This document shows positions 1 through 10,953 of a DNA stretch of 64,000 bases, piece by piece (position 1 is the stretch's first letter; each line of letters begins with the position of its first letter). Where the stretch lies: assembly GCA_012976225.1 (NCBI GenBank), contig JAAVVG010000005.1, positions 1,042,223 through 1,106,222 on the forward strand, written 5' to 3'. The stretch is from Golubevia sp. BC0850. Lineage: Eukaryota; Basidiomycota; Exobasidiomycetes; Golubeviales; Golubeviaceae. The notes under the pieces were generated by a model that was not told the DNA's origin, made no database searches, and worked only from the letters and a program-made list of their open reading frames with translations. The translations under genes and the position numbers were made by a program.

Positions 1-1
1 A

Positions 2-3000
2 CACACCTTCAAGCATCTAGATCTCCAAGGTCGTAATTTGGAGATGGTCCCGATCTTCCTCTATCGACATGCGGATTGGATCGTCAGTCTGGATCTCTCT
101 GGGAATCCAATGTCTGATCTTCCTCTGGACTTCGTTCAACTCTGTACTGGTCTCAGGTCATTGAGGCTCTCGAATCTGGCTCTCAAGAGGATCCCTCAGA
201 GCGTCAGGCATAGCGAAACTCTCACTCATCTGGACGTCTCGAACAATCGTATCCCGGATCTATCTCACGTAGGATTGGACAACATGCCAGAGCTTCTCTC
301 AATCAAGATTCAGAACAATCGACTCTATGAAGTACCTCCTTACTTCACTAAGATCGAAACTCTCCGCTACCTCAACGTGTCAAACAACCGACTCGAGATC
401 TTCCCTTCAGTGATCTGTGGTATGGCTTCCTTGGTCGACCTGGATTTCTCTTTCAACGCCATCGCCTCCCTTCCTACTGAGCTCGGTCAACTTGGCAAAC
501 TCGAGCGTCTGGTACTAGTCGGAAACTCGTTGGACGCTCTTCCGGACTGCATGTCTGAACTGGTCAGCCTCCACACCATCGATCTAAGAAGAAATCTGAT
601 TCAAGAGGTCTCTCCGCTGTTCGGTCTTCCAAAACTCAAGGTGGTCCAGTGCGAGCACAATTCGATCAAGTCCTTCGAAGCAGCTTTCGGAGCTCATCTT
701 CGAACCTTGGAAGTCGGTCACAATCCTCTCAGCACAGTGACTCTCGGAGCTAGGATTCCTAGTGAGCTGACGGTGCTCAATCTATCATCCGCAAACATGG
801 CCAAGTTGGACGAAGACCTATTGACTCAACTTCCCTTCCTAACTGAGTTGATTCTAGATCGCAACCAGTTCCTCACGCTTCCAGACGCTTTGGGAGAGCT
901 CAAGAATCTCACTCGACTCTCTTGCAGCAACAACAACCTAGCAGCTCTACCGGATAGCATAGGACGGTTGGAAAAGCTTCGAAGGATTGACGTTCAGAAC
1001 AACAACCTCAAGCTGCTTCCAAGCGCTCTCTGGAATTGTGTTGAACTCAGCTCCATCAACGTCAGTTCGAACATCCTCGAATCGTTCCCTGCTCCTCCTC
1101 TCCCTACCGCACCTGAGCCCTCCGACTCACTTGGCTCCGCCATCCAAGCTCAAACTCAAGCCGCTCTCACCAACGGTGATTCCGAGAGGAAGAGCTCTGT
1201 AGGATCTCTCGGCGTCAACGCACCACCGATTCCAAACAAGCCTTTCCCTCTGATAGCCAGTCTCAAGAAGCTTCGCCTGGGAGACAACAGGTTGACGGAC
1301 GATGTCTTCAGCATTTTGGAACTTCTCACCTCTCTTGAAGTCCTCAATCTTAGCTTCAACGAAATCTATGAGATCCCCAACTTCAGTCTATTGAAGAATG
1401 TCAAACTGAGAGAGCTCTATCTCAGTGGAAACAATCTCAGCAGTCTTCCAGCTGACGATCTGGAACATCTCAACGAGGTCAGGATCCTTCACCTAAATGG
1501 AAACAAGCTTCAAACTCTTCCAGCTGAACTTGGAAGAATGCAAAAGTTGGTCAATCTGGATGTTGGAAACAACGTTCTGAAGTACAACATCGCCAACTGG
1601 CACTACGATTGGCATTGGAAATCGAATCCGAATCTTCGTTATCTCAATCTTTCTGGTAACAAGCGGTTCGAGATCAAATCGATCGAAGATGGGGCTAGAA
1701 GGAGGAACGTTTCTGACTTTGGTCGTCTAGCTCACCTCCGAGTCCTAGGTCTAATGGACGTAACTTTGCCAACTCCTTCTGCTGAGAAGTCGATGCCAAT
1801 TCCGGACGAGACGGACAACCGAAGAGTTCGTACTTCCTTCTCTCAGATCAATGGAATGGCTTACGGAGTCGCAGACGCTCTCGGAGGCTTCGACAATTTG
1901 AGCATCGTAGATGTTGTCACTCCAAACTTCAGGAAGAGAGACAACGAATGTCTGTTCGGAATGTTCGAAGGTCGAGGACATGGTTCGAACGCCGGAAGCA
2001 GGATCGCCAAGCATCTAGCTGAGTGGTGTAACTACAGGATCGAGTGGGAGATTAGGGAACTCTCTCGAAGTCAAAGGCTCCAATCTCTAGGAGCCAAGGA
2101 GGTTCTTCCAACTCCGGCTCAAGTCCCAGATGTCATGCGTAGAGCTTTCCTTCGTCTGGAGAAAGAGTATGCCGATCTACTGATGAACGAAGGGAGTCGA
2201 AAGATGTCTCAAGCTCAAGCGGTCGCAGCTAACGATGAGAGCAAGCACGCAGCTCCAGCCATCGCTTCAGCTTCGAATCGAAATCACTGGAGAGCCGGAG
2301 CTTCTGCTGTATTGGCCTACATTGTCGACAAGACTCTCTATGTTGCCAACGCTGGAGATGCTCTGGCCGTGCTCTCTCGAAACGGTGGTACAGCTCATCT
2401 GGTCAGCACCAAGCACGAACCTTTCGACAGAGACGAAACCCAGAGGATTAGGTCAGCTGAAGGATGGGTCTCTCTCCGAGGTTACGTCAACGACGTCCTG
2501 GACGTCTCGAGGTCTTTCGGATACTACCATCTCTCTCCTGTCGTCAACGCAGCTCCTGCCGTCACCACGATTCATTTGACTGACTCCGATGAGTTTGTCA
2601 TCTTGGCCAATCGAGTCCTGTGGGATCACATCTCTTACCAGACCGCAGTCGACATCGCTAGAATGGAAAGAGACGATCCGATGATTGCAGCTCAAAAGCT
2701 TCGAGACTTTGCCATCAGTTATGGAGCTGAAGAAAGTATTCTCATCATGGTCGTCGCTGTCAGCGATCTCTTCTTCAAACGTCAAAGGAGCGATGCCATG
2801 CCTTACGATCAAGCTGGAGACGCTTTCAAGAAGGCCAGCAATCGAAGAGGAAGAGACGAGCTTCCTGGAGATCGAACTCTGGCTCGTTTGGAGAGAGAGG
2901 TGGCGCCTCCAATTGGACATGTCGCTTTGGTCTTCACCGATATCAAGAACTCGACTTCACTTTGGGAGACAAATGGTGGAATGCATGCTGCTATGCGATT

Positions 3001-4219
3001 GCACAACTACCTTCTTCGAAGACAGCTCCGTACCATCGGTGGTTACGAGGTGAAAACTGAAGGAGATGCTTTCATGGTTTCTTTCCCTTCGGTGACTTCT
3101 GCTCTGCTTTGGTGTTTTACAGTTCAGCTTCAACTTCTTAGAGAGGATTGGCCGGTCGAAATCTTGGAGAGCGAAGACGGAAAAGAGGTTCTAGACTCCT
3201 CAGGAGAGTTGGTCGCTCGTGGTCTATCTGTCAGAATGGGAATCCATTGGGGAGTTCCTGTCTGTGAAGCTGATCCAATCACTCGTCGAATGGACTACTT
3301 TGGACCAATCGTCAATCGAGCAGCTAGGATCTCTGGAGCTGCAGATGGAGGTCAGATCATGGCAAGTCGAGATGTCGTCAGCGAACTCACAGCTCTTCTA
3401 GGAACTTTCAAACAGGAAGGAGCAGCAGGAGAAGAAGACAATGCTCCAGGACCTGAGGAAGTAGACGAAGACACTTTCAGAATGATGAACCCAAACGTTT
3501 CGAGAGACGTCGTTCTTCTTCGTAGAATGGGTTTCGGAATCTCTGAAGTCGGAGAACGTAGAATGAAAGGACTTGAAACTCCAGAATTACTCCATCTGGT
3601 CTATCCGAAACAACTGGCTGGAAGATTGGAAGCTAAACCTGATGCCCCTGCTCCTCAAGTCTTTGAACCTACTCTGCAACTTTTGGATATCGATGAGGTT
3701 AAACAGATTGGAATGCTCTGTCTAAGAATCGAAGCTCTTACAAACGACAAGGTTTTCCCTGGAATAGATCGACCCGAAGCTACTATAGCTGCTGCTACTG
3801 GATCCGAAGAAGGAGGGGAGATAGGAGAGCTAATGGGTGCTATGGAATCAGCTGCTCCTCTGAGTTCCATATCTAATGCCAACCCTGACAATCGAGTCAG
3901 AACAGTTTCTTCTGAAATCAAGGCTTCTCCCAATAGGAACTCTGCTTCAACTTTCAATTCGACGACCACTTCTCCAGCTCTTCGTAGAAAGGCAGTCGAA
4001 GCAACCTTGGCTCTGCACCCCGAGTTGTTGATCTATGCCATCAGAGATGATGCTACCGACGATGAACTCGCTGGAATCTTGGATCAGCTGGTCACTAGAA
4101 TCTCCAACGCGCTCAATTCTGTGGTCATGAAGAAGGTGTTGGGTCCTGAGTTCAATCTGGCTGAGATGGACCTGGCTTCAATCATGATTGCTCTAGGTCA
4201 AGGAACTTCAAGACCTTAG
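2..4219 (+). CDS. CYR1: Adenylate cyclase, 3' part (LRR, PP2C-like and cyclase domains)
   Basis: Makes cAMP from ATP and is the output of the Ras/G-protein-cAMP-PKA pathway in fungi. The frame is open from base 2 with no stop before the left edge, so the N-terminus (Ras-association region in known homologues) lies outside the window. Seen in order: about 20 leucine-rich repeats with LxxLxLxxN spacing (bases 2 to about 1750), a PP2C-like domain (about 1850-2780), then the class III cyclase domain starting near base 2920 with the metal-binding stretch VFTDIKNST, the EGDAFMVSF loop near 3060 and FGPIVNRAARI near 3300. A C-terminal tail follows, the region that binds cyclase-associated protein in yeast. 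No intron interrupts 4.2 kb, unlike every other multi-kb gene here. The domain order is diagnostic; the symbol follows the yeast gene. Confidence 0.96.
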   Translation, partial: HTFKHLDLQGRNLEMVPIFLYRHADWIVSLDLSGNPMSDLPLDFVQLCTGLRSLRLSNLALKRIPQSVRHSETLTHLDVSNNRIPDLSHVGLDNMPELLSIKIQNNRLYEVPPYFTKIETLRYLNVSNNRLEIFPSVICGMASLVDLDFSFNAIASLPTELGQLGKLERLVLVGNSLDALPDCMSELVSLHTIDLRRNLIQEVSPLFGLPKLKVVQCEHNSIKSFEAAFGAHLRTLEVGHNPLSTVTLGARIPSELTVLNLSSANMAKLDEDLLTQLPFLTELILDRNQFLTLPDALGELKNLTRLSCSNNNLAALPDSIGRLEKLRRIDVQNNNLKLLPSALWNCVELSSINVSSNILESFPAPPLPTAPEPSDSLGSAIQAQTQAALTNGDSERKSSVGSLGVNAPPIPNKPFPLIASLKKLRLGDNRLTDDVFSILELLTSLEVLNLSFNEIYEIPNFSLLKNVKLRELYLSGNNLSSLPADDLEHLNEVRILHLNGNKLQTLPAELGRMQKLVNLDVGNNVLKYNIANWHYDWHWKSNPNLRYLNLSGNKRFEIKSIEDGARRRNVSDFGRLAHLRVLGLMDVTLPTPSAEKSMPIPDETDNRRVRTSFSQINGMAYGVADALGGFDNLSIVDVVTPNFRKRDNECLFGMFEGRGHGSNAGSRIAKHLAEWCNYRIEWEIRELSRSQRLQSLGAKEVLPTPAQVPDVMRRAFLRLEKEYADLLMNEGSRKMSQAQAVAANDESKHAAPAIASASNRNHWRAGASAVLAYIVDKTLYVANAGDALAVLSRNGGTAHLVSTKHEPFDRDETQRIRSAEGWVSLRGYVNDVLDVSRSFGYYHLSPVVNAAPAVTTIHLTDSDEFVILANRVLWDHISYQTAVDIARMERDDPMIAAQKLRDFAISYGAEESILIMVVAVSDLFFKRQRSDAMPYDQAGDAFKKASNRRGRDELPGDRTLARLEREVAPPIGHVALVFTDIKNSTSLWETNGGMHAAMRLHNYLLRRQLRTIGGYEVKTEGDAFMVSFPSVTSALLWCFTVQLQLLREDWPVEILESEDGKEVLDSSGELVARGLSVRMGIHWGVPVCEADPITRRMDYFGPIVNRAARISGAADGGQIMASRDVVSELTALLGTFKQEGAAGEEDNAPGPEEVDEDTFRMMNPNVSRDVVLLRRMGFGISEVGERRMKGLETPELLHLVYPKQLAGRLEAKPDAPAPQVFEPTLQLLDIDEVKQIGMLCLRIEALTNDKVFPGIDRPEATIAAATGSEEGGEIGELMGAMESAAPLSSISNANPDNRVRTVSSEIKASPNRNSASTFNSTTTSPALRRKAVEATLALHPELLIYAIRDDATDDELAGILDQLVTRISNALNSVVMKKVLGPEFNLAEMDLASIMIALGQGTSRP

Positions 4220-6030
4220 TCTTCATATTCTCAAATTCATTCACACTTGAGCTCTTCCGCTCCAACCCTCGCTGTTCCCTCAAACCTGCCATCCTCTTTT
4301 TTTTTCGAATCACCTCTCTCGTCTTCTGCCTCTTTTAACACTTATCCTTTTTATTTCTCTTTCTTCTTGTACCTCTACTACCTCTGTCTTTCTCCACCTT
4401 TGTTCTTTCCTCTCTTTAGCAACGCAACTCTTCCTTTCCCTCGCCCTGTATTTGTAGTGTTCCCTCATCTTCATCTTAAATCTCATTTTCTCTATACCTT
4501 GCTCTTTCAAGCTTTGAAGATTCGTTGGATAGCACCAAAGAGCAGGTCTGAGTCCGGTGTAATTCGGCGTATTGCTGGCTAAGCAGCTCAAACTCGCCCT
4601 CAGAACGAAAACTCAGACCTTCCATTTTCCTTTAACAGCCACTCAGTGAACTCGGTCTACCTCAAAAGAAAGTGAGTCAGACTACTTCCAACTGCTGAGA
4701 ACACCATAGTACATTCAAAACTTCTGAAGGAGACAAGAGACACGCAGACACTGACTTCCGTCTTTTCTTCCCTTACGAACCTCGAACCATCCCATCGAAC
4801 CCTTTCCTTCTGACAGATCTCCCTGCAGCTTGAGCCGCCTCACTGATCCACACTAAGATCTAAGTTTGCTCTTGAAAGATTCTGGCATCGATGGGTATTG
4901 GGTAAGTTAGGATCAAAGAAGACATCTCCTTTCCTTCTTCACTCCCTCATCCGCCATTACCTTCTACCCTTCAGATGGTCTATCTCCTAGTCCCACTAGG
5001 TTTTCTCTAAGCTGCTATCTGTTCTATAGATCACCACAATTTGAGACCCTAAGCCTCGATGGAACTTTTCCCAAATCCCCGACTTTGCAGCCATGCATCG
5101 AGCAGAGGAGTAGAAATCGTGATTGGTCAATACTCCGCCTTTTGGAGATGATCCGATGGAATCGATTCTCATCTTATCAATGGCTCTGTTCTTGGAGAGG
5201 TTATAGCGATTCACGCTTTGGTCGGAGCTCTGATCAGCCTCGAGATTACTAACACCAAGTTGAGACTGTATGCGATTACACGAAGGCTCTCAAACTTCTA
5301 GAAGATTGAATTTGCAAGCTCAAAGGAGGATCTGAGAATAAAGAGAGATGGGCTGAATTAGTCAAGACGCTTGATCAAAACGATATTGAAATCCTTTGGA
5401 AAGACAGAAGTAGAATTGCTGCAGTAGATTCAAATCTACTTCCACCGCAGCTTCTTCAACTGCCAACCTATCCAACTAGTCGATTCCCGAGAGAATTAGA
5501 AGGGTAGAACGGCCAAGTTCCCATGACTTTCACAGCAACTCGAGAACAAGAAATTAAATGCGGCTAGAAAGCACGAGAACCTGGTTTTGGAGGAATTAAT
5601 TAGTGGAGGAAACAAAGAAGAGATCAAGATCACTAAGAAAGGGAAAGTCAAAAAAAAGGTTTCCAGTTTTCATCATTCTTCTAAGAACAGCATGCTGCGA
5701 AGGTTGTTGAACTTCACGTCAAAACAGTCTCTCATCAAGAAAGAAGATTCAGAGGAAGTCAAATCCAAGACCGAAGGAGCATTTGAAGTGAAGCATGATT
5801 CAGAAGTAAAAGAAGAGCAGGATTCAGGTGACGCAGAGGAGAAGCTGGACTTTATCACTTCAAAGGAAGGGAAGAAGATCAAGCTGGAGGATGACTGAGA
5901 GTAGGGGTAGAAGTAGTTATCACCTGAGATCGCCTTGCAAAACACGTTGTGAATATTTTGAGTGAATTCATGAGGGTTAGAGAGGAGAGGATTGAGGAGA
6001 AGGTGAATGTACAAAGTGTGAAGAACATTG
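4220..6030. other. Intergenic stretch with possible gene relic
   Basis: The first 400 bases are pyrimidine-rich, as expected of a 3' UTR and terminator region. From about 4890 the sequence has protein-like patches broken by stops: an open stretch near 5312-5506 (charged, with WAELVKTLDQ) and a Lys/Glu-rich open frame at 5587-5898 of 103 codons. The patches are in different frames. I recognise no family. It is most simply a decayed gene. Confidence 0.3.
5312..5898 (+). pseudogene. Unrecognised decayed coding sequence
   Basis: Two open stretches in different frames, separated by stops near 5504-5585. The second encodes a very charged peptide rich in KKxK and EE runs. No start context, splice pattern or domain ties them together, so the assignment as one relic is inference from proximity and composition only. 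Confidence 0.2.
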
Positions 6031-6032
6031 AC

Positions 6033-6314
6033 TCGCAAAAAGGGGTCCGAGATTGGCTCGCACTTGCCATGGTGCGGATCTCTAGACTAGCAAAAAAGTT
6101 CAAGAGCGAAAACTCAGACCCTCTTTTTTTCTTCCGTCCCAACCATGCATCTCTTTGGTTATTCAACTTCTATCGGTCAATCAACGAACGAAATATAAGT
6201 AGTTAAATAGCACTTCAATAACCCAGTACAGTCGCCAGGGGAGCTTAGATCTGTTCTTGTCTTTGTCCTTGTCCTTGTTCTCTGTTCTTCTCCCCAGCTT
6301 TCACTTTTCAGATC
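6033..6314 (+). promoter_or_regulatory. Repeated 5' flank of LRR-family copy A
   Basis: About 120 bases from 6040 (starting GGGGTCCGAGATTGGCTCGC) recur with small changes at 24960-25080 upstream of copy C and, inverted, at about 37590-37720 upstream of copy D. The shared block includes a GTTCAAGAGCG...ACTCAGACCCTC stretch. Nearer the start codon is TCGCCAGGGGA (6232-6242), one base off the palindrome TCGCCAGGCGA found before copies C and D. The conserved position argues for promoter origin; function is not shown. Confidence 0.5.
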
Positions 6315-7980
6315 ATGGATCAGCAAGTGGCCAGCTAGACAGCAGAGAGGCAGCCAGCATCCTTCGATTCACTTATAGAGGATCTGATACCTCCGATCGT
6401 CGAGAAAATTAGGACTTGAGCGGAGGAAGAAGAGGTTGGGCCGGATTGAGATAAAAGAAGAGCAGAGAACAGAAGGTGAGCCATTGAAAATGGGCCCGGC
6501 TCTCTGTTTGCGAGCTCACCTTTTCTTTCAATTGGTTTCCTCGATCAGATCAAGAGACTTAGCCCCCGCTGCTCTCTCTAGGAGCTCCAAGTCCGGATAC
6601 AATCGTTGGCTTCCTCATCTTCTTCAAACGGTCACTCTCTCGTTGTTCGATGTCCACTGCCTCTGCGATCTCCTGGAAAGAGATGCTCCAAAAGCTAACT
6701 TTGTCAAGATCCTCAGCATCATTCCTGTTGCAAAAGATGCTTCGACAGAGGATGGAGCTTCCTTCATGGAGCTCTGGACACAAGACCAGATCTCTGTTGG
6801 ACCACTATGCCCGAAGCAGGATGGATGATTATTGGATTTGTTCTTGAGAAGTGCTGGAACCTCCAGACTTTAAATATAAGCGGCAGCATCTTCAGCTTCC
6901 CTCTCGCGGAGCACAAAGGAGTTCCCTTCCATTTCCTGACACACTCTCTGAGAAGACTGTTCCTTGGAAGCACTGGGGATCTAGATGATTCGATGAACGC
7001 TCAGAGCGTGATTTGGATCCTGGTCTTCTGCGTTCATCTACGTCAAGCTTCTCTCTCTTTCACCTTAACGCTCGAGGGTTATAATTTTCTTCTGGAGTAT
7101 TCGGAAACGTTTAAAGGCCTCTCTAAAGTCGAACAGCTCGCTCTCGCATCCTGCTTCATCTAGGATGATGGCTCTATCAACAACAGAGCATGGTGAGGGA
7201 GAAAATGGAACAAAGAATTGGTGGGAGGAAATTCAGAGACTACAGCGGGTTCGCTTCCTTCAGGTTACCAAATCTCTCGAATCGCTGGAGTTTCTTGGTG
7301 GAGCTGGATTCACTACCTCTGGGATAAACTTGAGCGCACAAGTTTCGGTAGACTGTCTCTCAAGCCTCTCCAACTCTTACTCTTCAATCAAACACCTTCG
7401 CCTCATCAACCTCTTTCCCCCGCACTCCAGCAAGACAGATCTCTCAATCTTCACAAACCTAAAGACCTTGAGTCAGGATTGTCTCATGCTTCAACAGATG
7501 AAGACATGAAAGCTAGGTTCCTCGCTGTCAAGCGTCGAGATTTTACATCTTCCATTCTACAGGTTTGCAGAGTCTCAACCCAGGCATGACGATTTCGAAG
7601 AAGAAAGGCTTCTTTCAGCTATTGTCTCAAATAGGGTTCTGCCAAATTTAACAGAACTGGTACTTCCTTCTAGGCCAATCGATGTAGACACTGGAGAGGC
7701 GAGCTCTCCACGCTCAGTCAGACTTTGGAAGGAGTCGAGGGAAGCGCTGAGAGAGAACGAGCGGGTCAAGAGCGGAAAGGTCAAGCTGAGGACTTTAGAT
7801 GTAGGAGAGACTGGTAAGTAAGGTTTGAAAATGCTCTTTTTAGCGCTGCTTTTGGTGCCTGGGGGTCATCTAGCCTCGAGCTCTCTCTTTTTTCACTTCC
7901 TATCCTTCCCAGTTGGCGATGGATCAAAAGGAGAGAACTGTCTCTCCACTGTTGCATGGATCTCTCCCTCTCCTCAATAA
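6315..7980 (+). pseudogene. LRR/F-box-like family member, copy A (disrupted)
   Basis: Member of a local five-copy family of unknown function (A to E). The predicted protein has an acidic N-terminal part, a conserved SGYNRWLPHLLQ block, then leucine-rich segments (KCWNLQTLNI, VEQLALASC, SIKHLRLINL) resembling the LRR part of fungal F-box proteins; I see no convincing F-box. Copy A has an early TAG eight codons in, further stops near 6416 and 6449 and frame changes near 6830 and 7163, so it cannot make the full product. Its terminal intron (GTAAGT donor at 7812, acceptor before 7913) and 68-base last exon ending at 7980 are intact and match copy D. From 7357 onward the sequence is an exact inverted copy of 20677 downward. 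Confidence 0.7.
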
Positions 7981-8557
7981 TGAGTCCTCAACTCTGTTTC
8001 AGAAAGGAATCAGTGATCTCGTCAATGCATCGATTGCTTTTACACGGATGAGGAAGAGAAGGAGATGAAGGACGACGCGATGACGATTGACGTGCGGTCA
8101 GCCGAGGGGAGAACAACTCAACTCTCAGACTCTTCAAAAAGCAATGTTAGACATTTCCTTGAAAGTCTACTTCTCAATTGCCCGTCAGCATCCCGGTTTG
8201 ATTGGATAATCAAGTCTCAATTCAAACTTCAAGCAGACGAGAAGCCTTGAGTGATGAGTCACGAGTCATTGAGCTCGTTTTTATTGTGATCTCCCGACAA
8301 TTCAAAGTGATGAAGCATGGAATTGAATGATTAAAACGTGAAATCTACAAATTCTAATCTAGAATTGAAAGCAAACAATGTGCAAAGGTTGGAAAAGCAG
8401 AGAAGCGAGAAACAGAATCAAGGAATTCAACCTCTTCCTTTACCCTTACCTCTTCCACCACCTCTCTTACTAGGTCTAGCATTTTTCTCCCTTCTCCTTT
8501 CTTTAAGAGCCCTATCCTTCTGAATCTGCATAGCAGATTTGACTTCATTCTTAGATC
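7357..8557. repeat. Left arm of 1.2 kb inverted repeat IR1
   Basis: Reverse complement of 19477-20677; paired positions always sum to 28034, so there is no indel in 1201 bases, and every segment compared was identical. It carries the 3' part of LRR copy A, intergenic DNA and the last 131 bases of a DBP10-like coding end. At the inner edge (8557/19477) identity stops after GATC inside DBP10. At the outer edge it stops within the LRR coding region, where both sides remain homologous but diverged. Confidence 0.93.
8427..8557 (-). pseudogene. Orphan copy of the DBP10 C-terminal coding end
   Basis: Encodes on the minus strand the last 42 codons and stop of the helicase gene at 19477-19607, ending in the same GKGKGRG tail. 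It has no upstream exons or promoter of its own. It was carried here as part of the inverted repeat, so the functional gene on the right is the likely source. Confidence 0.9.
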
Positions 8558-8789
8558 ACCCAAGGAGAGGCTGGAGGCCAGACTACTAGAAGTGGGGCCC
8601 CTTTGAACAGCTACCTGCTGCTGTAATCCTCTTCTCTCTGCTTGATCCAGTAAGATCGAATCATTCGGAACTTTGATCGAGGAAATAATTGAATCAAGGA
8701 AGAAAAGAGAAGGTTGAAGGTTGTGGTCAAAGGTGAAGAAGTCCCAAGAAGGTTTCTCTCCCAACCCGACCCATCCAAGAACCCTCAAG

Positions 8790-10953
8790 ATGTCTTACGA
8801 AGAACTTTCGACACCTTCTCAATTTGAGTCGCTTCTATCATCTTATTCAACGTTCCTGTTCGATTGCGATGGAGTGTTATGGTCAGGAGATGATTTAATT
8901 CCAAATACCATTTCAGTTTTGGACAAGTTAAGAGCAAGAGGTAAACAAATTATCTTCGTGACTAACAATGCTAGTAAAAGTAGAAAGGCTTACTTGAAAA
9001 AGTTTGAGAAGATGGGAATCAAGGCTGAATTGGTGAGTCGATTGGGTTAAGAGAGAGAGAGAGAGGGACGAGGCGAAAGAGGTGGAGGAGAGAGAGCCAG
9101 ATGACAAGCAGATGGGCGATTGAGTAAGGATAGCATCGAGAAGTGTTTTGATTTGATCAAGATATGAGTTGGAACAACATTGCGAGACACTTAGATGGAA
9201 GGGCAAGGGAGAATATGGTAGAGGTAGAGCAGGTGATAGACCCAACCTTCTATCTCTTCGTTCTCTAGCCTTGGCTATCTGCTTGAACTATTAAATCATC
9301 ATTTGATTACTCTTCTGGATTCCACTTCACAGACGAGATCACTTATCTCTTCAGGAGATCCAAGACGTTACCCCTATCATCAATCTCAAATCTCTCCTTC
9401 TCTAGTCACTCGTCAAAGTCTTCTCCCCCTTTAAATATCATCAACCAACCATGAAAAAGAATGAGGTCTGATTATTCGAGACTAGGATCACCTTGAGATT
9501 AATCTTCACGGAAGAGATGCAAATTTCAGATTTCCTTCCCTTCGAGGTCATCTCAAGAGACGAGGAAAGGGTCATTCGATCTTTCGTTTCTGAGCGCAAG
9601 CCTTTCGAAAAATTGAGCTACTTAGAAAACAGTTAGCTCGAGAGAAAGATCATTCTCAGCTATCTCGAACACTCTTCCCCAAGGAAATCGCAATCTTTCG
9701 CTTTTTCTTCCAACGCTTCCAACCAACTCCCCTTGACTCCTGTCTCTTTTTCTTTGGCCCTTGATGTCTTCAGTTTCTTATGATTCAATCCTCCGCTGGC
9801 TTCTTCTGACGCCTCTCCTTCTCTCTGTCTTTACATCTCCACCTTCAATCCTCGATCTCTCCTCCGATCGACAACCCCCCCTTTCTCAATTCTCCTCAAA
9901 CACTTCTAGTCAGAAATCTTCTCCTCTTCCTACGCCTCAGCAGTCTACCTCTCCAAAGTCCTGAACTTCCCAAAAGATCGAAAAGTCTATGTGATCGGAA
10001 TGGAAGGTATCCAAGAAGAGTTAGAAAGCGTTGGGATTGAATGGTGTGGTGGAACTGTGAGTTTCTGGAATTAGATTCTTGGACCTAGCTTAAGCTGAAA
10101 ATTCTGCGGTCTCTTCGCTTTCGCCTCCTCAACCTCCCTCAATCCCTTTCCTTCTTCTCCTCCTCAGTCTCCATCCGACAACCAATTCCTCCCAGCCCTA
10201 GATTTTTCAACTCTCCTCTCAGAAGATGCCATCGATCCAAAAGTCGGCGCAGTAGTCTGTGGATTCGATATGCATCTTTCCTACATCAAATTAGCAAAAG
10301 CTCATAAACATTTAACTAGAGAAGGGAGTGAAGGAGAGGTGAAAAGTGGAGAGTCTGGTGGAGGATGTCATTTCATTTTGACAAATGATGACAGTACTTT
10401 CCCTGCTAAAGGAGGGCCTTGGCCTGGTGAGATAGCTGGATGGGAATGAACGATGGGAATGAACGATGGGAGAGTTGGAATCGAAGAACGGAGAGAGTTA
10501 GAGACTGACTTTTCTGTACTTTTGGTTTTAATCTTCTTATTCTAGGTTCAGGATCTCTTTCAGCTTCTCTTTTGTTCTCAACGAAGAGAACTCCGGCGAT
10601 TGTTGGGAAACCTAATAAGCCAATGTTAGATTGTATCATTGCAGAGTGAGTTCAGAGATCTCTATCCCTTCGGTATCGTTCCCTTTTTTTTTCCAGAGAA
10701 AAACCCCTCGTATCTGATCATTTATTTCTGCTTTCCTCGATCTGGTTCTCTCAGCAAACAATTCGATCCATCTGGCTCTCTCTTCATTGGAGATCGTCTA
10801 GACACTGACATTCAATTCGCTATTAATGGTGGAATCGATTCCATGATGGTCTTGACTGGAATCTCTAAGAAAAGCGAAATCGATGCTAAGGATGCTAAGA
10901 TTGTTCCGAAATATTTGGTTAAAAGTTTGGGGGATTTGGATTGTTTGGAGTGA
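8790..10953 (+). CDS. PHO13: HAD-family phosphatase (4-nitrophenylphosphatase / phosphoglycolate phosphatase type)
   Basis: Dephosphorylates small phosphometabolites such as 2-phosphoglycolate, a housekeeping repair activity in the cytosol. Deduced exons are 8790-9032, 9910-10056, 10168-10426, 10546-10645 and 10755-10953, giving 315 residues, the usual length. Motif I with the nucleophile Asp is FLFDCDGVLW (residues 22-31), motif II is IIFVTNNAS, and motif IV is FIGDRLDTDI in the last exon. All joins use GT-AG and keep frame. Intron 1 is 877 bases, far longer than the others (100-119). The start is chosen as the first ATG before the conserved domain; it lies 232 bases from inverted repeat IR1. 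Confidence 0.92.
9033..9909 (+). other. Long first intron of the HAD phosphatase gene
   Basis: 877-base intron between GTGAGT and TTCTAG. Its first 200 bases are purine-rich (a GAGAGA run near 9052) and its last 200 are pyrimidine-rich. No open frame or repeat from elsewhere in the window was recognised inside it. Confidence 0.7.

Noticed and set aside
2453-2920. Long antisense open frame (155 codons) within adenylate cyclase
   Set aside because: It lies opposite a clearly conserved coding region and shows no domain; codon bias of the sense strand explains it.
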